From: Polytrichum commune
Lineage: Eukaryota > Streptophyta > Polytrichopsida > Polytrichales > Polytrichaceae
Assembly (NCBI GenBank): GCA_950295325.1
Contig: OX485803.1
Coordinates: 68,027,554 to 68,091,553, forward strand
Reading direction: 5' to 3'
Length of the DNA: 64,000 bases
Part shown: piece by piece, positions 10,955-23,110 of the stretch
How the letters are laid out: each line of letters opens with the position of its first letter
Numbering within the stretch: position 1 is the stretch's first letter
Program-made: the position numbers and the translations under genes
The notes under the pieces: generated by a model
What the model was told of the DNA's origin: nothing
Seen by the model: only the letters and a program-made list of their open reading frames with translations
The model's database searches: none

Positions 10955-13900
10955 ATGATTTACACTGCCCTCGACACTTTCTATGTTACTGAAGAGCAAA
11001 TTTCAAATTCGCCATCACGAAAAGATGGCGTCGATGAGAAGACTGAAGCAATTTTGCGCCGCTTTGGGTGTGACCTCATTCAGGAGAGCGGCATCTTAAT
11101 GAAACTGTACGCCCTTGCAACCTAACTGGGCCGGTTTATTGTGAAACTCGAGGATTTCAATCATTTTCATGTCCCTGACATGTTGTAGTCAGGTGGTTGC
11201 TGGTTTGGAAGAGTGCATGTTTAGAGAGTCTTCGTCTTCATCCTCAATTGCTACATCTACTCTTATTTTGCTGACAATGTTCAGCTGACAAGTATGTTCA
11301 TGAATTTCAATTGCTTAGTACAAGTTTTGTTTCTAGGGTTTCCTTCATTGACTTGTGGTTTTGAATGTTATCAGGCCACAAGCAGTTATGGCTACGGGGC
11401 AGGTGCTTTTTCATCGATTTTACTGCAAAAAATCTTTTGCACGGTTCAATGTTAAGGTGTGTGGTCCCATCATTCAGTCTGGACTTGAGGATGTGGATGT
11501 TATGTGTAGTTAGGTCTCCACACACTCACGGTGACTAAAATGATCATATGCGCCCTTACATGTGATCAAATTTTCACATATGAAGGTTGTTTTTACTACA
11601 GTCGCAAGTTGAGGATTGCACGTTCCAATAGCTACATATCTTTTTTGACCTAGACGATACACCTTGGTCTCGTATGAAGTTTTTCTGTTGTTTTGCAATT
11701 GTTCAATTACATTCTTTAGGTCTGCTTCTGTTATGCATGTTGTTAGGAAACTTGTGTTCAGTGTGGATGTTTGATGCAGTAGTAATTATATTCTGTGCAA
11801 CTACTGATTGCAGAGAGTGGCAGCTAGTTGTGTCTGGCTCGCTGCTAAACTTGAAGAGAACCAACGAAAGATTCGTGAAATATTGCAAGTATTTAATCGC
11901 ATGGAACGGAGACGTGCAAACCAACCCCTTGACCTCTTGGAAATAGCGTCCCAGGTACATAACACAGCTACATGCGCTCCTCCTGTTTCTGTTATGATGT
12001 GAGAACTTTTATTCCCAATTTCAGTGGAGCTTTTTTCTTATCTGAATATCATCATGGTCTAAATGTTGCAATGCTTAATGTGTATGTGATGGTTTGCTGT
12101 GATGCTGTATGGCTCTGCCAAATTTAAACTTGCCTGATAGGCTGAGGTTTCAGGGATTGATTTATTTACTAATGATTTCTTGACTTGCAGAAGTATGAAG
12201 AGGTGAAGACGGATTTGATTAGGACAGAGAGACATCTTCTCAAGGAAATGGGTTTCATTTGTCATGTTGAGCATCCTCACAAGTTCATCATGAGTTACTT
12301 GAAGGCCCTTGAAACACCCTCGGAGCTTATGCAAATGGCCTGGAATCTTGCAAATGACAGGTGCGGTTTGTCATCCTCAGTATGTTGTCTCACCTTTGCT
12401 TTATAATAGACTCTCACTCAACTTCTGTGTATGTATATAAATCTGGTGTGTTCTATTTGTATTTGTCTGTTCGCAGGTTGTGTAAGTGCAAGGGCTGATA
12501 GTTACTCTTTCTGTGTGGTGCAGCTTACGATTAACGGTTTGATTCGGGGTCAAGGACCTTAATCCTCTTGCACTGTTCATGCAAGAGCTGATATTACTTG
12601 TTCTGTTTGTTGCAGCTTACGCACTACACTTTGTGTGCGATTTAAGAGTGAGGTAGTTGCATGTGGAGTTGTCTATGCTGCTGCTCGCAAGTTCCAGATA
12701 TCATTGCCAGACAGATGGTGGGAAGTGTTTGATGCCAAATGGAGTGATGTGGAGACAGTGTGCAAGAGCCTGGCGGAGCTGTACAGACAACCAAAAGGTT
12801 ACTATGTGGAAGTTGGGCGGGAGAAATCTTTTGTGCTGACCAGCAAAGCTTGGGATATGCCTACTGAAGGACAGGCATGTCTTTCCCATTGCTTGGCCTC
12901 ATCTGGTTATATTTGATTAAGTTTAGACATCTTTGTTAAAGGGATGGCATTTCTTTGACAACTACACTTGAGCAATCAGGTTGTGTTTGTAAAGTTCAGA
13001 GATGACGGGTACTGTGCAACATTCCTTCACTTTCTCTGGCTGCAGTACTTGGTCTGGAGTTTTTTTAAATGCACTCAAGCTAAAGCCTCTTTAGGTTGTT
13101 TGATTCCTATCAGATGCAATTTGTATTATTTGCAAGTTCTGTTGATGGAGTCTTGGTGTGGAGCTAATTTTCTGTCCTGTTATACTTTTCCTGCGACTTT
13201 ACTCTAATAAGGCTTATGTTTGCAGGAAGGTCTTATAAAGACTATTGCCAATGGAGCAACCCCTGTTGAGCAGGTACAGACCATGACAAGCTCAGATGCT
13301 GGGATTCAGAAGGAGCCAGTGTTGAAAGGGTCTGTAGACAGACTGAAACCAACATTGGTGAAGGATGGCAGTAAGGATACCGAGGAAGGTCAGGTTTCCA
13401 CTACTAATGGTGCGTTGAGGGATGACCCTGTAGTAGCAAAGGAAAAGTCTGCTAATTATATTGAAGATGAAGCAGGGGACAAAAATAGGGATAAGGATAG
13501 GGAAAGACAAAAGCCTCGTGAATTTCGGGATGGTGGCAGGGATTGGGATGCTGAACGAGAACCAGAACGTAGTAGGGCACGGGGCAGGGATCGGGATAGA
13601 GAAAGAAGGGATAAGGAGCGAGAACGGGAGGAGCGGGAGAATGCCAAAGAAAGGGATTATCGTCGAAAGGAAAGAAGCAGGGACCTAGGTGAGTTTTGCA
13701 CACTTATGGACTCTATTCCAGAATGCTCTTGAAAGGCATCCAGGACTTGAAAGTATGAAAGCACAGAGCCTATTTATTTTTGAGTCTGACATTGAGTTGA
13801 GCATGCAATTTGGTATTACTGGTCTCTCATAGGGCATTGATACAAGTCTCAATTTCCTCTTTCTTGTGTGAACATATCAGGACTTTGAATGTGGTAGTAT

Positions 13901-14815
13901 ATTGTCTTGTGGTCTGTATGTTCTTGTTGTTTGAAAGTTCTTATATGTTTCCCTTGATGTCCAATAGTTGATAAAAGTTGTGAAAATATGTGATTACAGT
14001 TTTCTCCATTACCCAGCAGCTGTTGAATGGCCTTGGCTGTGAGGGCAAGATCATCGTGCAATCTTGTTTGCAGACATGATGTGCTTTTTGACACATTGGG
14101 AGTTGGTCTTGAGATTACTCTTTGGATTTACATCTGAGGCCGTTCAACAGCTGCTCTGGTAGGGGACCTTGATTTCAGTCTGCTCCTGATGCTTGATATC
14201 AAACCAAAGGTCAGTGAGTGGATTTGTTATTTTGATTATGTCTACTATCTGTGACATCGGAATGGGCGTCAATGAGGCTTTGTTTCCTTTTAGTTCTCTA
14301 GCTTTCAGTACTCTGATTCTTCTTCTTATTGGGGTCTTGTATAGGTCATGCTGAGAAAATTCGGCATAATGCTGTCTCTAGGGGTAAGTTCATGAAGCCT
14401 TTGATCCTCAATTCTTCTCAAATTTTGTGCACATCGTATGTGATAGACATGGTGAATGCATGTTGAGGAATATTTGAAATGTAACAAATTGATGAATGGT
14501 GATGTGTTCAGTATCTACCTGCTTTTATATAGAAACTTTCCACCACCACCTTAGTTTGTGGTCTCAGAATTTGCTACAATGTAGTAAAATACCCACAGCA
14601 GGAAATGATTGACAGTATTGTAAAGAGCTTGTATTTTATAGTTTCCTTAGGTTTAATTCTACATTATATTCTTATTTATCCTGCAGCCAAGGTGGAGGTG
14701 ATTAGTTATCCTTGGAAAATTCCTTACATTATACAGTAATCTGTGTGCAGAACGGGAGTTCCAAGTGGTCAGAGAGAAAGATCGACACCAACATCATCGT
14801 CGGCAAAATGTTTAA
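10955..14815 (+). CDS. CYCL1: Cyclin-L (RS-domain cyclin, CDK partner)
   Basis: Eight coding exons join in phase: 10,955-11,106; 11,375-11,456; 11,814-11,954; 12,191-12,360; 12,616-12,874; 13,226-13,688; 14,345-14,383; 14,751-14,815. The product is 456 residues, close to the length of Arabidopsis cyclin-L (RCY1). The N-terminus MIYTALDTFYVTEEQ and the phrases GQVLFHRFYCKKSF and AASCVWLAAKLEEN form the first cyclin fold (about residues 1-125). ERHLLKEMGFICHVEHPHKF and LRTTLCVRFKSEVVACG fall in the second. The tail from about residue 285 is Arg/Glu/Asp-rich with RD and RE repeats, then ends REKDRHQHHRR. Cyclin-L proteins bind CDK11/CDKG-type kinases in nuclear speckles and act in transcription-coupled splicing. 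The start is fixed by family match and the in-frame TAA just before it. Intron 5 appears to be GC-AG, and intron 4 holds a copy of its own 3' splice site. The gene looks intact. Confidence 0.93.
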
Positions 14816-17800
14816 AAAAAAGGGCCATTGGATAAATAGTGGTCTTATCCTGCATGAGTAGAACAATTCCGGCCATTGTAGTCTACACTGAGGCATGCAT
14901 GCATGCTATTTGATCGTCTTAGGCACACGGTCCTGCGTTGGTGGCCAGCTGGAATTCTTTTCCACCTACTCTTTCTTATCTCCTATAAATTCTGTTGTTT
15001 AGAATGAACTGATGTCACCAGCTTCATCTGGCAGAAATGGCCTGACACAGAACAACGAACATGGAGAAAGGAGTACCTGGCTACGAGCTATTGTGGATGG
15101 GACCTGGCGGCATTCTCACGGTCGGTTCCATGACTCACGTTCAGTGTTAGTGGAGCGCTAGCTATGGGTGCTGAGTAGGGTTTTGTGGATTTGTTGATAT
15201 GTAGACCCTTTTATACCTACATGACGATGCATTGTGGTGAGTTTCAAATAACAAAAAGATTTATGGAACATGTAGCACCAAGGTTAGGAAACGTTTCCTG
15301 TTTGTCATCTCCTTTGGGAAATGAGCAGGGTGCCCTCACATTTAACATGTGCCGTGCTGTACTCCAAGGTTTTGACTGCTGTAATGTATATATCTTCCTT
15401 GATGGGATGTGCAGGAGGAATGGTTCCAATGCGGCCCGCATTTTTATGTCATTCATGCATGAGCTTGAAAATTTAGAGATAGTCCTCCCATGTTCAGAAG
15501 TGCATAAACCATCTCTGGCATTGTAAATTTCCATAGGTTGTACTTTTCTCTTTTCCCTTGCACCTGTGGGTTGGGGTGGGACACTTAATTTTTACTAATC
15601 GCGGATGTGCATGCATGTGCACAATACTGTAGCAGCCCCTCATCCCAGCAAGAAGCACTCAGAGTGCTTACGGGGGACAGCGAGGCGTGTGCTTCTTCTC
15701 TTCATCTAGCTGGTGGTAAGTGCGGGCTATCAATCAAATTTTGCTGCATTTGACAGCTGCAGCAGGTATTATCAACAGACCCCAGGCACAGCTGGAGAAG
15801 GGACTTTAATATTATAAAAAGAATGATCTGTTCAATTGTCAGGAAGTTTTAGGCAGTCTAGAGGCAATCCACTCTGGTGCTGTGGGCAAGATAGTCATGT
15901 GGCCACCAAAGTGAATGATGCATCGATTGGCTTTTTGTCTATCTCTGTGTCTTTGTGTTAGTGCTTCTCTGATTACAATTGTGCCCTTTTGGTGTCTTTA
16001 TTGTTATCTTTATTTTTTTGGCCCCATAAGTCAGCTCTGACCATTCTAAGTATATTGGGAAGTTTTCTGTGGATCTCGTAGAGGTTGCGTATGGAGAACA
16101 ACAGTGCCTGGTATCTCATTCCTGAGGTGTATTGAGCACATTGAGGTTTGAAATGTTGTTGGCTGCAACATGAGTTTGTTAAGTTTTGGCCAGTAGAAGC
16201 TACTATACACCAACATCTCATCCGCTAGTTTTACCCAGATTGCCTGCAAGAAACAAAAGTATGTGAAGCATATATTTCTGCTCTTATCAAGTCCAGTTTT
16301 CTAGTAAAGCCTGAATGTTGTTAATTGTTTGGAGCTTTGTAAATCTGTTGGCTCAATTGGCAAGGTTATGTGTGAAGGTTTTGGCAGCTTTTGGCGGTTG
16401 CAAGCTAAAGCAACAGGTATGCTGCATTGCTGGTTGTCATGTCATTTGCCAGTCCAGTTTTGTGAGAGCTACCTGTTGGGATTAGATGTAATCAGTTCAG
16501 AATGGATAATGGCTGTTGTGGTTAATTTCCTGCGTTCAGGTGGTCACTCTGTTCCCTAATGGCAAGTTGGCTAGGGTGAGAGTTATATGTCTCCTGCAGT
16601 CTGTTCCCCTCATGTGCTCTTCTGTAGCCATTACTGTACTTCCCTCTCTTTCTATTTCTACCCTTTTCAAAAATTCTGGTCGAATTTTAGGCAACTTCCA
16701 GGTCCATCTGTCAATATTTGCCAAAGTCAGATCTGGTTAGCGCATGCGCTGACTTCGCAGTAGGTAGTTAATCGAGTATCAAGGATTTCTGGGACAAAGT
16801 ATTATTCTAATGATGATCTTTCAGGTACGGGCCTCATCTCACTTGGACGTATTGAACATCAAATCTATTGACCAGGTGTGAGATGCAGTGGTGTTGGTGT
16901 GCATCTGTCTACACCTTCCCTATACTTAGTCCTCAAGGTCTTCATAGATTAATAAACTTGGTCCATGCTTTTAAGACACTGGAGTGTTAGTTAGGGTATG
17001 TTGGTTTGATGGTGGGGGCAATGTACATGAAAAGGAATTATGATGATGTGAGGGAACAAGGTTGAATAAAGCAATTGGAAACACAACATTGAACACAAGA
17101 ATTGACCTTAATTCATTGTATGCTTCTATGGTGTGTTATGTCTGATGATATCTATCTGGTGTAGTGCTACTTTCCGCTGTGTGGTTTGTCTGTTTGTCAG
17201 GTCCAAATGGATAACAAGAGGAGTATCCAAAGGCTCTTGCTAAAGACTCTGTGGACGCATTAATAGGTAGAAGAACTTATGAATCAAAACTTGTAGCTGT
17301 AGTGCTGTTTGGTTGTATGTCTCTGGGATGTGAATGCTTTGTTTGAACCTATGTACTTGTTTGCAATACACATTTGATAAATTTTACCCCCACAGAGGGT
17401 TTGCAGTATAGGGAGGAAGATTGGTGGATGGTGACTTTCAAGATTATTTAACGATGATAATCATCATCACAAATAATGTAACCGAGCTCCATCTTGCTCA
17501 TGAAATGTTAACAAATTTGGACCAGTGCATACCTCACCGGTTATTGAGTTCCATTGATTCCGATCTCAGCCCCATTTGTTTCATGTTAATGGTGCAGGCC
17601 ATGTTAGTATCAGGAATGAATTCTTCACTAACAAAGCTTGTTGGGCCACTTCTGCCACAAGGATGAATCAGAGCTTGAGCAACAACTGGATTCTAGTAGT
17701 CATGCTTTACTCTTCTCTCCACTTTTAGTCTTGTGTTGGACACAAATCTTTGAAATATCAAAATCATTCTGTAAGTAGAGGACTTCCTAGCTGTGAATTT

Positions 17801-18180
17801 ATCTGTTGACAAATGTATTCTCATTCTCGTTAATGCGAACTCAAAACTTTTTGAATTGCTTTGAGAATGTCACTGTAGATATTTGACATGTAGTTTCATG
17901 TGTTTTGAAAAGTCACTCAAGTATAATTATCACAGTTTTGGCTCTGAAGAGGTGTAAATGTTCATTCCTTCTCTGACATATTGTTACCCCTATCTAGCTG
18001 TTTTCTTTATGTAGATAGGCGGTTCCCTACATAGGTAGGTGATTTGAGTGTTTTATGGTTATTCAAAATCAATGATCATATATGTATACATGTTCTCTAG
18101 TCAATGACTACGAACTTTTTCTGGCTCTCGGTTGATCGCAACCCATGATTGGCAGCTTAGGCATGTTGTAGTTCCTAGTT
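14816..18180 (+). other. Downstream of cyclin-L: 3' UTR and unassigned sequence
   Basis: Pyrimidine-rich tracts followed by TGCAG are frequent, as in transcribed plant sequence, but no long or motif-bearing frame is visible on either strand. The first few hundred bases are probably 3' untranslated region. A 113-codon frame at 15,185-15,526 has no recognisable motif. Confidence 0.4.
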
Positions 18181-18201
18181 TCTTCAACTTTGGTTTACTA
18201 C

Positions 18202-18320
18202 CATCCAGACATCCAGACATCCAGGAGCACATCTGTGCTACCATCCAGACATCCAGGTGTGCATCTGTGCCCATCCAGACATCCAGGAGTGCATCTGTGC
18301 TACCATCCAGACATCCAGTA
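18202..18320 (+). repeat. Minisatellite, ~35-40 base unit
   Basis: Four imperfect units are built on CCATCCAGACATCCAG followed by GGWGYRCATCTGTGCTA. The first unit has an extra ACATCCAG. The array is short and lies in unassigned sequence. Confidence 0.85.
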
Positions 18321-18330
18321 CATCTTTTGG

Positions 18331-20069
18331 GAATCTGGAGGCCAATTGTTCATGATAAAGGATATTTGTAGGATTGGGGAAAGTGAAAGTGGATTAGAAT
18401 TTAGAAGTTCCCTTCCACATATAGATAAGGATTTGAAGAAAGAATTACAGAGATGGAGTACCACCATGTAGTTCCAGAGAAGCATATTTTGCTGTGTTCC
18501 ACATCTTTTACAGAGACATGATTATTTGAAGCAGATCTATGTTTCTTATGGTTATGAGACTACAGCAGTCAAACCACATTTAAATAAACGCACTGATGAG
18601 TTTAATCTGTATTGTAACTCAAGTTGAGCTACTTGAGTTACACTCATGTTAATGGTGTTGCAATCTCAAGAGTTTATAGAACAGTGTTTTTCTCCTTGGG
18701 TGCCAACTACTAATCTGAGTATCTGAGTTGGCCACCTCTTACGAGTAATTCCCTGTAAAAAACATCCATGCTCACTCTGATTCCAGTGAATTAAAGTCTC
18801 TAGCTACTGTAGACTCTCAAGGTCAATGCTCCCGAGTGTTAATCAAAGGTTGGAGCTCCTTGGTAATTGGATTTAATGGCAGGATGTCATGCAAAATGAT
18901 CATGTTTGCAGGCTGATGATGCCCATGAGATTCAATGTTGTGGCTTTGCTCTTGTTAGAATTGTGCAATGTTTATGGATCGGCCAAGATATGTTCATATA
19001 CACCTTGTTGACGTTATGATTTTGAGGCTTAAAAAATATAGATTTTCATAGTTTCACCCTTCCATGTAACAAATTCCTTCCACTCCAGGTGACATGGCCC
19101 ATTCACTGTGCTGGACTCGAGTAATTTTCTTGCAATGTTATTGAGAGTTCTGTCAAGTGCCACATTCTCATGCTTGAAAAGCAGCAAAAGACAAGTACAC
19201 TGATTATATCCCAATTAGTGCATATTATTATTCAGAGTTATGTGGTGCAATAATGTCTTTACTTAGGAGTTCAATTTCTACCAACGAAAGTTCAATAGGT
19301 TGCTTGGACATTATAGAGCATAAATAACTTTGCTTGGCAAAAGCTTACGTTCTCATTAAATAATAATAGCATTGTGTAAATCCAAATAGTAACATGCACT
19401 ATTTGGGATAATCAATGTGGTTCTCTCCTTGTTTGCATGCTGTTCTATTCATGTATGTGTAGCAATTGAGGGTGCTAGGTGGTAAAACACTTGCTACGGT
19501 CCCGTTAATAGGTAATTAAAAAACACTATGTATTGATTGCTTTATGTGTAAGGTATGAGGCTGTCCTGCGGTTACTTTTTCTGAATCAACCCCCTATATT
19601 TGATTAAATTGTGGTTCGGTGCTAATCAAAGAACAAACACCGTAAAGACACATGTTTATGAGAGATTGGACTATGTCTTCGTCTTCAAATTTTATTAACT
19701 ACTTCACACTCAATAATGATAACGAACACAAATGGGAGGACCCATGCATTTAGTCAAGGAATCAACAAACATACCCTTTTGATAATCATAACTAAACTAG
19801 GAGAGTTCCAAGTTTCAACCAATTTTTGCTCATGCTGCATCATACATTTAATAATGTAACACTAGGTTTGTTGTGTAAATCTAATCAGTAGAAGTTGGAG
19901 AACATGAAAAACCAAACTGAGTATTAACATCCACATACCTTACCAAGTTTTGGTCCAACTCCCAGTTCGCCTGCATGGTTGTAATCTGGTGGGGGTCGAT
20001 CAATCTATACCTATTGCATATCTTCGAACTTTGTATTACACTTCTTTCAGTTTCTCACATTTGACAGTT
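18331..20069. other. Intergenic with dispersed-repeat fragments
   Basis: No gene recognised. Around 19,230-19,410 is a diverged copy of the TATTTAGTGTYACTTACTAT MITE family, sharing GGACATTATAGARCAT and CCAAATAGTAA. Around 19,590-19,760 is a copy of a dispersed repeat containing GATCAAAGAACAAACACC-like sequence, also found near 44.7, 50.65, 52.85 and 56.3 kb. Confidence 0.5.
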
Positions 20070-20084
20070 GGTAGCTCAGTAAAG

Positions 20085-21565
20085 CTCCTGTGAATCAATG
20101 AACGGGGAGAACCGGCTGCTAGTTACAGATGAACTGGTTGAGTTTGAGAAATGACCAGTTTGAAGTTCAAGACTTCAGGAAAAGTACCCATCATTTTAGA
20201 GGAATCTGTGGAATATACCTCAAATTAATAAAGAAAAACTGAAAGATGACAACATGTAATTGGTTGAACTTGAAAACTCTGGGACTTTGACTGATTTTGC
20301 CCAAAAATCTCCACCAACACTGCTGTGAATGTAAATGGCTCTCTAAAAAGTTTGACATCCTCTGGCCATCAGGCAATGGTCATGTCACAAACGTAGATGC
20401 CACGATGCCAGAGTCCCACCTATATTTAGAACATGAATAAGACGGGAGTTGCATTGGCTGAATTCTCTACACCATTCATTCATAATAAAGGCTCCTTAAA
20501 GGCCTGACAAGGGGAAGCCTGGCATCATCCTGTAGTTATGGGTGCATGTTGTGGATGTTACTACAATACCTATTCTCGCTCTGATATTTGGAAGAACTCA
20601 ATTAATATCGTTTGCTTTATTACCCGATCCATCCGAGTGGAGCCTTCCACTGGCAAATTCTTTCGTGTGATCTTCTTTTCTAAACATGAATTCTAAACAT
20701 GTGGTCGCACTTTAAACATACATGGAAGGGTATTTCCCCAGGTTCAGAACTTACATAAGTTACGTCTCCCACTTCTCGACTTGTCAGCATCGTCTGCTGA
20801 AAGTCAGATTACCAATAACTACACGAATGGTCTCTGCTCACCTGATGTGAAAAGAAGGGGTTTTAGACAATAAAAACGTATTAGTTATGATGACCTCCCA
20901 CCAAGCTGGCGTTTTATTGCCCCGCCTAGGTGTCAGCTGAGGTGGCCTGCAGTATTAAGGGGGATATTGTCTCTCTGGTCCATTTGCTAATACCAGCCAC
21001 GCTAAAACTTGTTTCTCTAGAGTCTAGATTCCTCTAAATGATCGGCCAGACCACAGATCATTGCTGTCTACCACATAATCTCCATGAATGCTGTGGTTGC
21101 GCATAAGAAGGGAACTCAAATTTTGTTACCCACGTATCTGACAATTACAATTTTAATTACAATTTTAATAAATTGTACTCATGACTCCATCACGGAGCTG
21201 ATGATCCCTGAACTACCATCGTACAGAAATTTAAGCCGGTGGGGATGGTTTCACCCACGTTTTGTTGCAGCTCAAGCCAAGTGAAATGACTGGTGCTCAT
21301 TGTGTGGCATCTTCACATGAGAATGTCAGTGTGTCTGGGGAGATTTTTGGGGCATAATCAGTCGAGATCCTAGTGTTTCCAATTCCAACCGGTTACATGT
21401 TCACATCTTTCGGTTTTTCATTCTTGATTTGAGGTATATTCTCTAAATTCCTCTAAAATGACCGGTGATTCTCCTGAAGTCTTGAACTCCAACCAGTTAT
21501 TTCTCTAACTGAACCGGTTCATTTACAATTTTCTGTAGGTGCCCCCGGTTCATTGAGTAGTAACA
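20085..21565. repeat. Large diverged inverted repeat with ~0.95 kb spacer
   Basis: The arm at about 20,085-20,350 matches the reverse complement of about 21,300-21,565. Examples are GAAGTTCAAGACTTCAGG on the left against CCTGAAGTCTTGAACTCC on the right, and CATTTTAGAGGAATCTG against AATTCCTCTAAAATG. Identity is roughly 75% by eye. The spacer (20,350-21,300) has no recognised coding sequence. It could be an old inverted-repeat transposon or an inverted duplication; I could not define ends or a target duplication. Confidence 0.65.
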
Positions 21566-22067
21566 AACCCAGAATTGAAATTCAAATGTGACAAGTCCTT
21601 GGAGAACTTTCAAATTTTCACCAGTATGCAGCTGAGATGGGTATCCCGAAGTGAGGATTCCGCTAGGTACGGATCAAACGGCTTCCAGAGTAGTGATTGA
21701 TGATTCCGAGTTGACTTCGAGGCATGCGGTGTCTCTCGCAGGTGGAAGCTCAAACTGTGCTGGTTACAGTAGTTGCCAGATTCCACACAAAGCTTGCCAT
21801 GGCTGCAGGGATTGGTAAGAAAAAAGACAATGGTCTCTCCCTCCAGAACGTCTGCTCAGGAAAGATGGAATTCAAGGACAATGTCCTGTGACGGCATTGT
21901 CGTTATTTACTAATACCAAGTGGGAATCGTTGGCGGAAGAGTGCACACTTTTATGGAACGTGGCTTTTTACTAAGCTAAAGCAGTACACAGGTGTGAGCA
22001 GGACATTTAGTAATAATCCCGAAAATGCTTCGCACCTCACTGAACCGTCAGTGCAGTGTGAACAAAC

Positions 22068-22656
22068 CCTGGGTACACAACTCCCATATTATACGCAGGG
22101 GGCATCGTACTTAAAACGGCTTAGAGGACGGCTTTTGTAAAAATTATATCAAATTATATCAAATTAAAATGAAATTTTTTTTGGGTGAAGACCAAATTAA
22201 ATAAAATGAGATGAAAAAAAGTTGGGTAAAGACCAAATTAAATAAAATGAGATAAAAAAAAAGTTGGGTGAAGACCAAATTAAATAAATGAGTAGAAAAA
22301 AAAGTTGGGTTGCATATTTATTAAGCCTCCCATTAAAATTATAAGCCACGAATAGTTGCCTCCCATTAAAATTATAATTCATTCACAATGTTAAAATTTT
22401 ATTAAAAAGTCCAAAAAGTTGGGTGGTTTGACCTATGATACCTGTATTAAAAAAAAATCATATATTAGGTTTTTAATGCAATTATATGCTTCAAAATTTA
22501 TTCATTTCCTATATATAATTACATTTTTGGATTCCTTGTTAGAAGGGCTACAAGGGTTTCCTACATTAAAACAAATTGTATCACTCAATATTGGACTAAA
22601 ACGCATTATAAGTGATTATAATCATGACCATATAATACGGGAGTTGCATACCCGGG
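22068..22656. mobile_element. hAT-like MITE family A, copy 1 (589 bp)
   Basis: The ends are CCTGGGTACACAACTCCC and the complement of CCCGGGTATGCAACTCCC, with similarity running about 28 bases inward. The target duplication GAACAAAC is perfect on both sides (22,060-22,067 and 22,657-22,664); 8 bases is the hAT size. Just inside the left end, a ~40-base unit containing GGGTGAAGACCAAATTAAAT is repeated three times, like the subterminal binding repeats of hAT elements. The rest is very AT-rich and non-coding. Copies 2 and 3 are at 30,038 and 46,484. Confidence 0.88.
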
Positions 22657-22689
22657 GAACAAACTAGATGGACAAGTGGTTTCACGCTT

Positions 22690-23110
22690 TTAGATAACGC
22701 CATCATTGTTATCTAGTGTCTGGTGGGTAGAGAGACCTTACATATGATATTTAGTGTCACCAATTCTAATTCTCTTGCTCAATACTAGTTGTAAACCGTG
22801 GTGTAGTGTCACGAACACTAAATTTCAACCCAACATTATTTGTCATTCCTTTTAATTTTTTTTGGGATTATAGATTTACAGTGTTGCAATTACTGTCATT
22901 TACCAAGAAATTTTTAATCCAAATTTCAATCATCCATGACGATATTTCATCACAAAAGTTGCTGACAATAGAAGGTAGGAATTTGGCCAATGGATCAACT
23001 CATCCATCATCCATGACAGTATTTGTTCACTTATTCATAAGAATTGTCATCGGATTAGCTACCATAGTGACATTAAATACCATATGACACCAAATATCAT
23101 ATTTGGTGTA
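22690..23110. repeat. Dispersed ATTTAGTGTCACC repeat fragment
   Basis: Contains ATTTAGTGTCACCAATTCTA, GTAAACCG, GTGTAGTGTCAC and CACTAAAT in the same order as at about 40,600-40,760, with looser matches near 27,500 and 54,600. It is probably a fragmented MITE. No coding content is supported. Confidence 0.5.

Noticed and set aside
18202-18320. Regularly spaced repeats that might suggest a CRISPR array
   Set aside because: The genome is eukaryotic, and the units are contiguous and imperfect with no unique spacers; it is a minisatellite.
22419-22667. An ~80-codon frame present in all three hAT-like family A copies
   Set aside because: The elements are nearly identical DNA and recent, so a shared frame is expected. 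It runs out through the terminal repeat and has no start or motif suggesting use.
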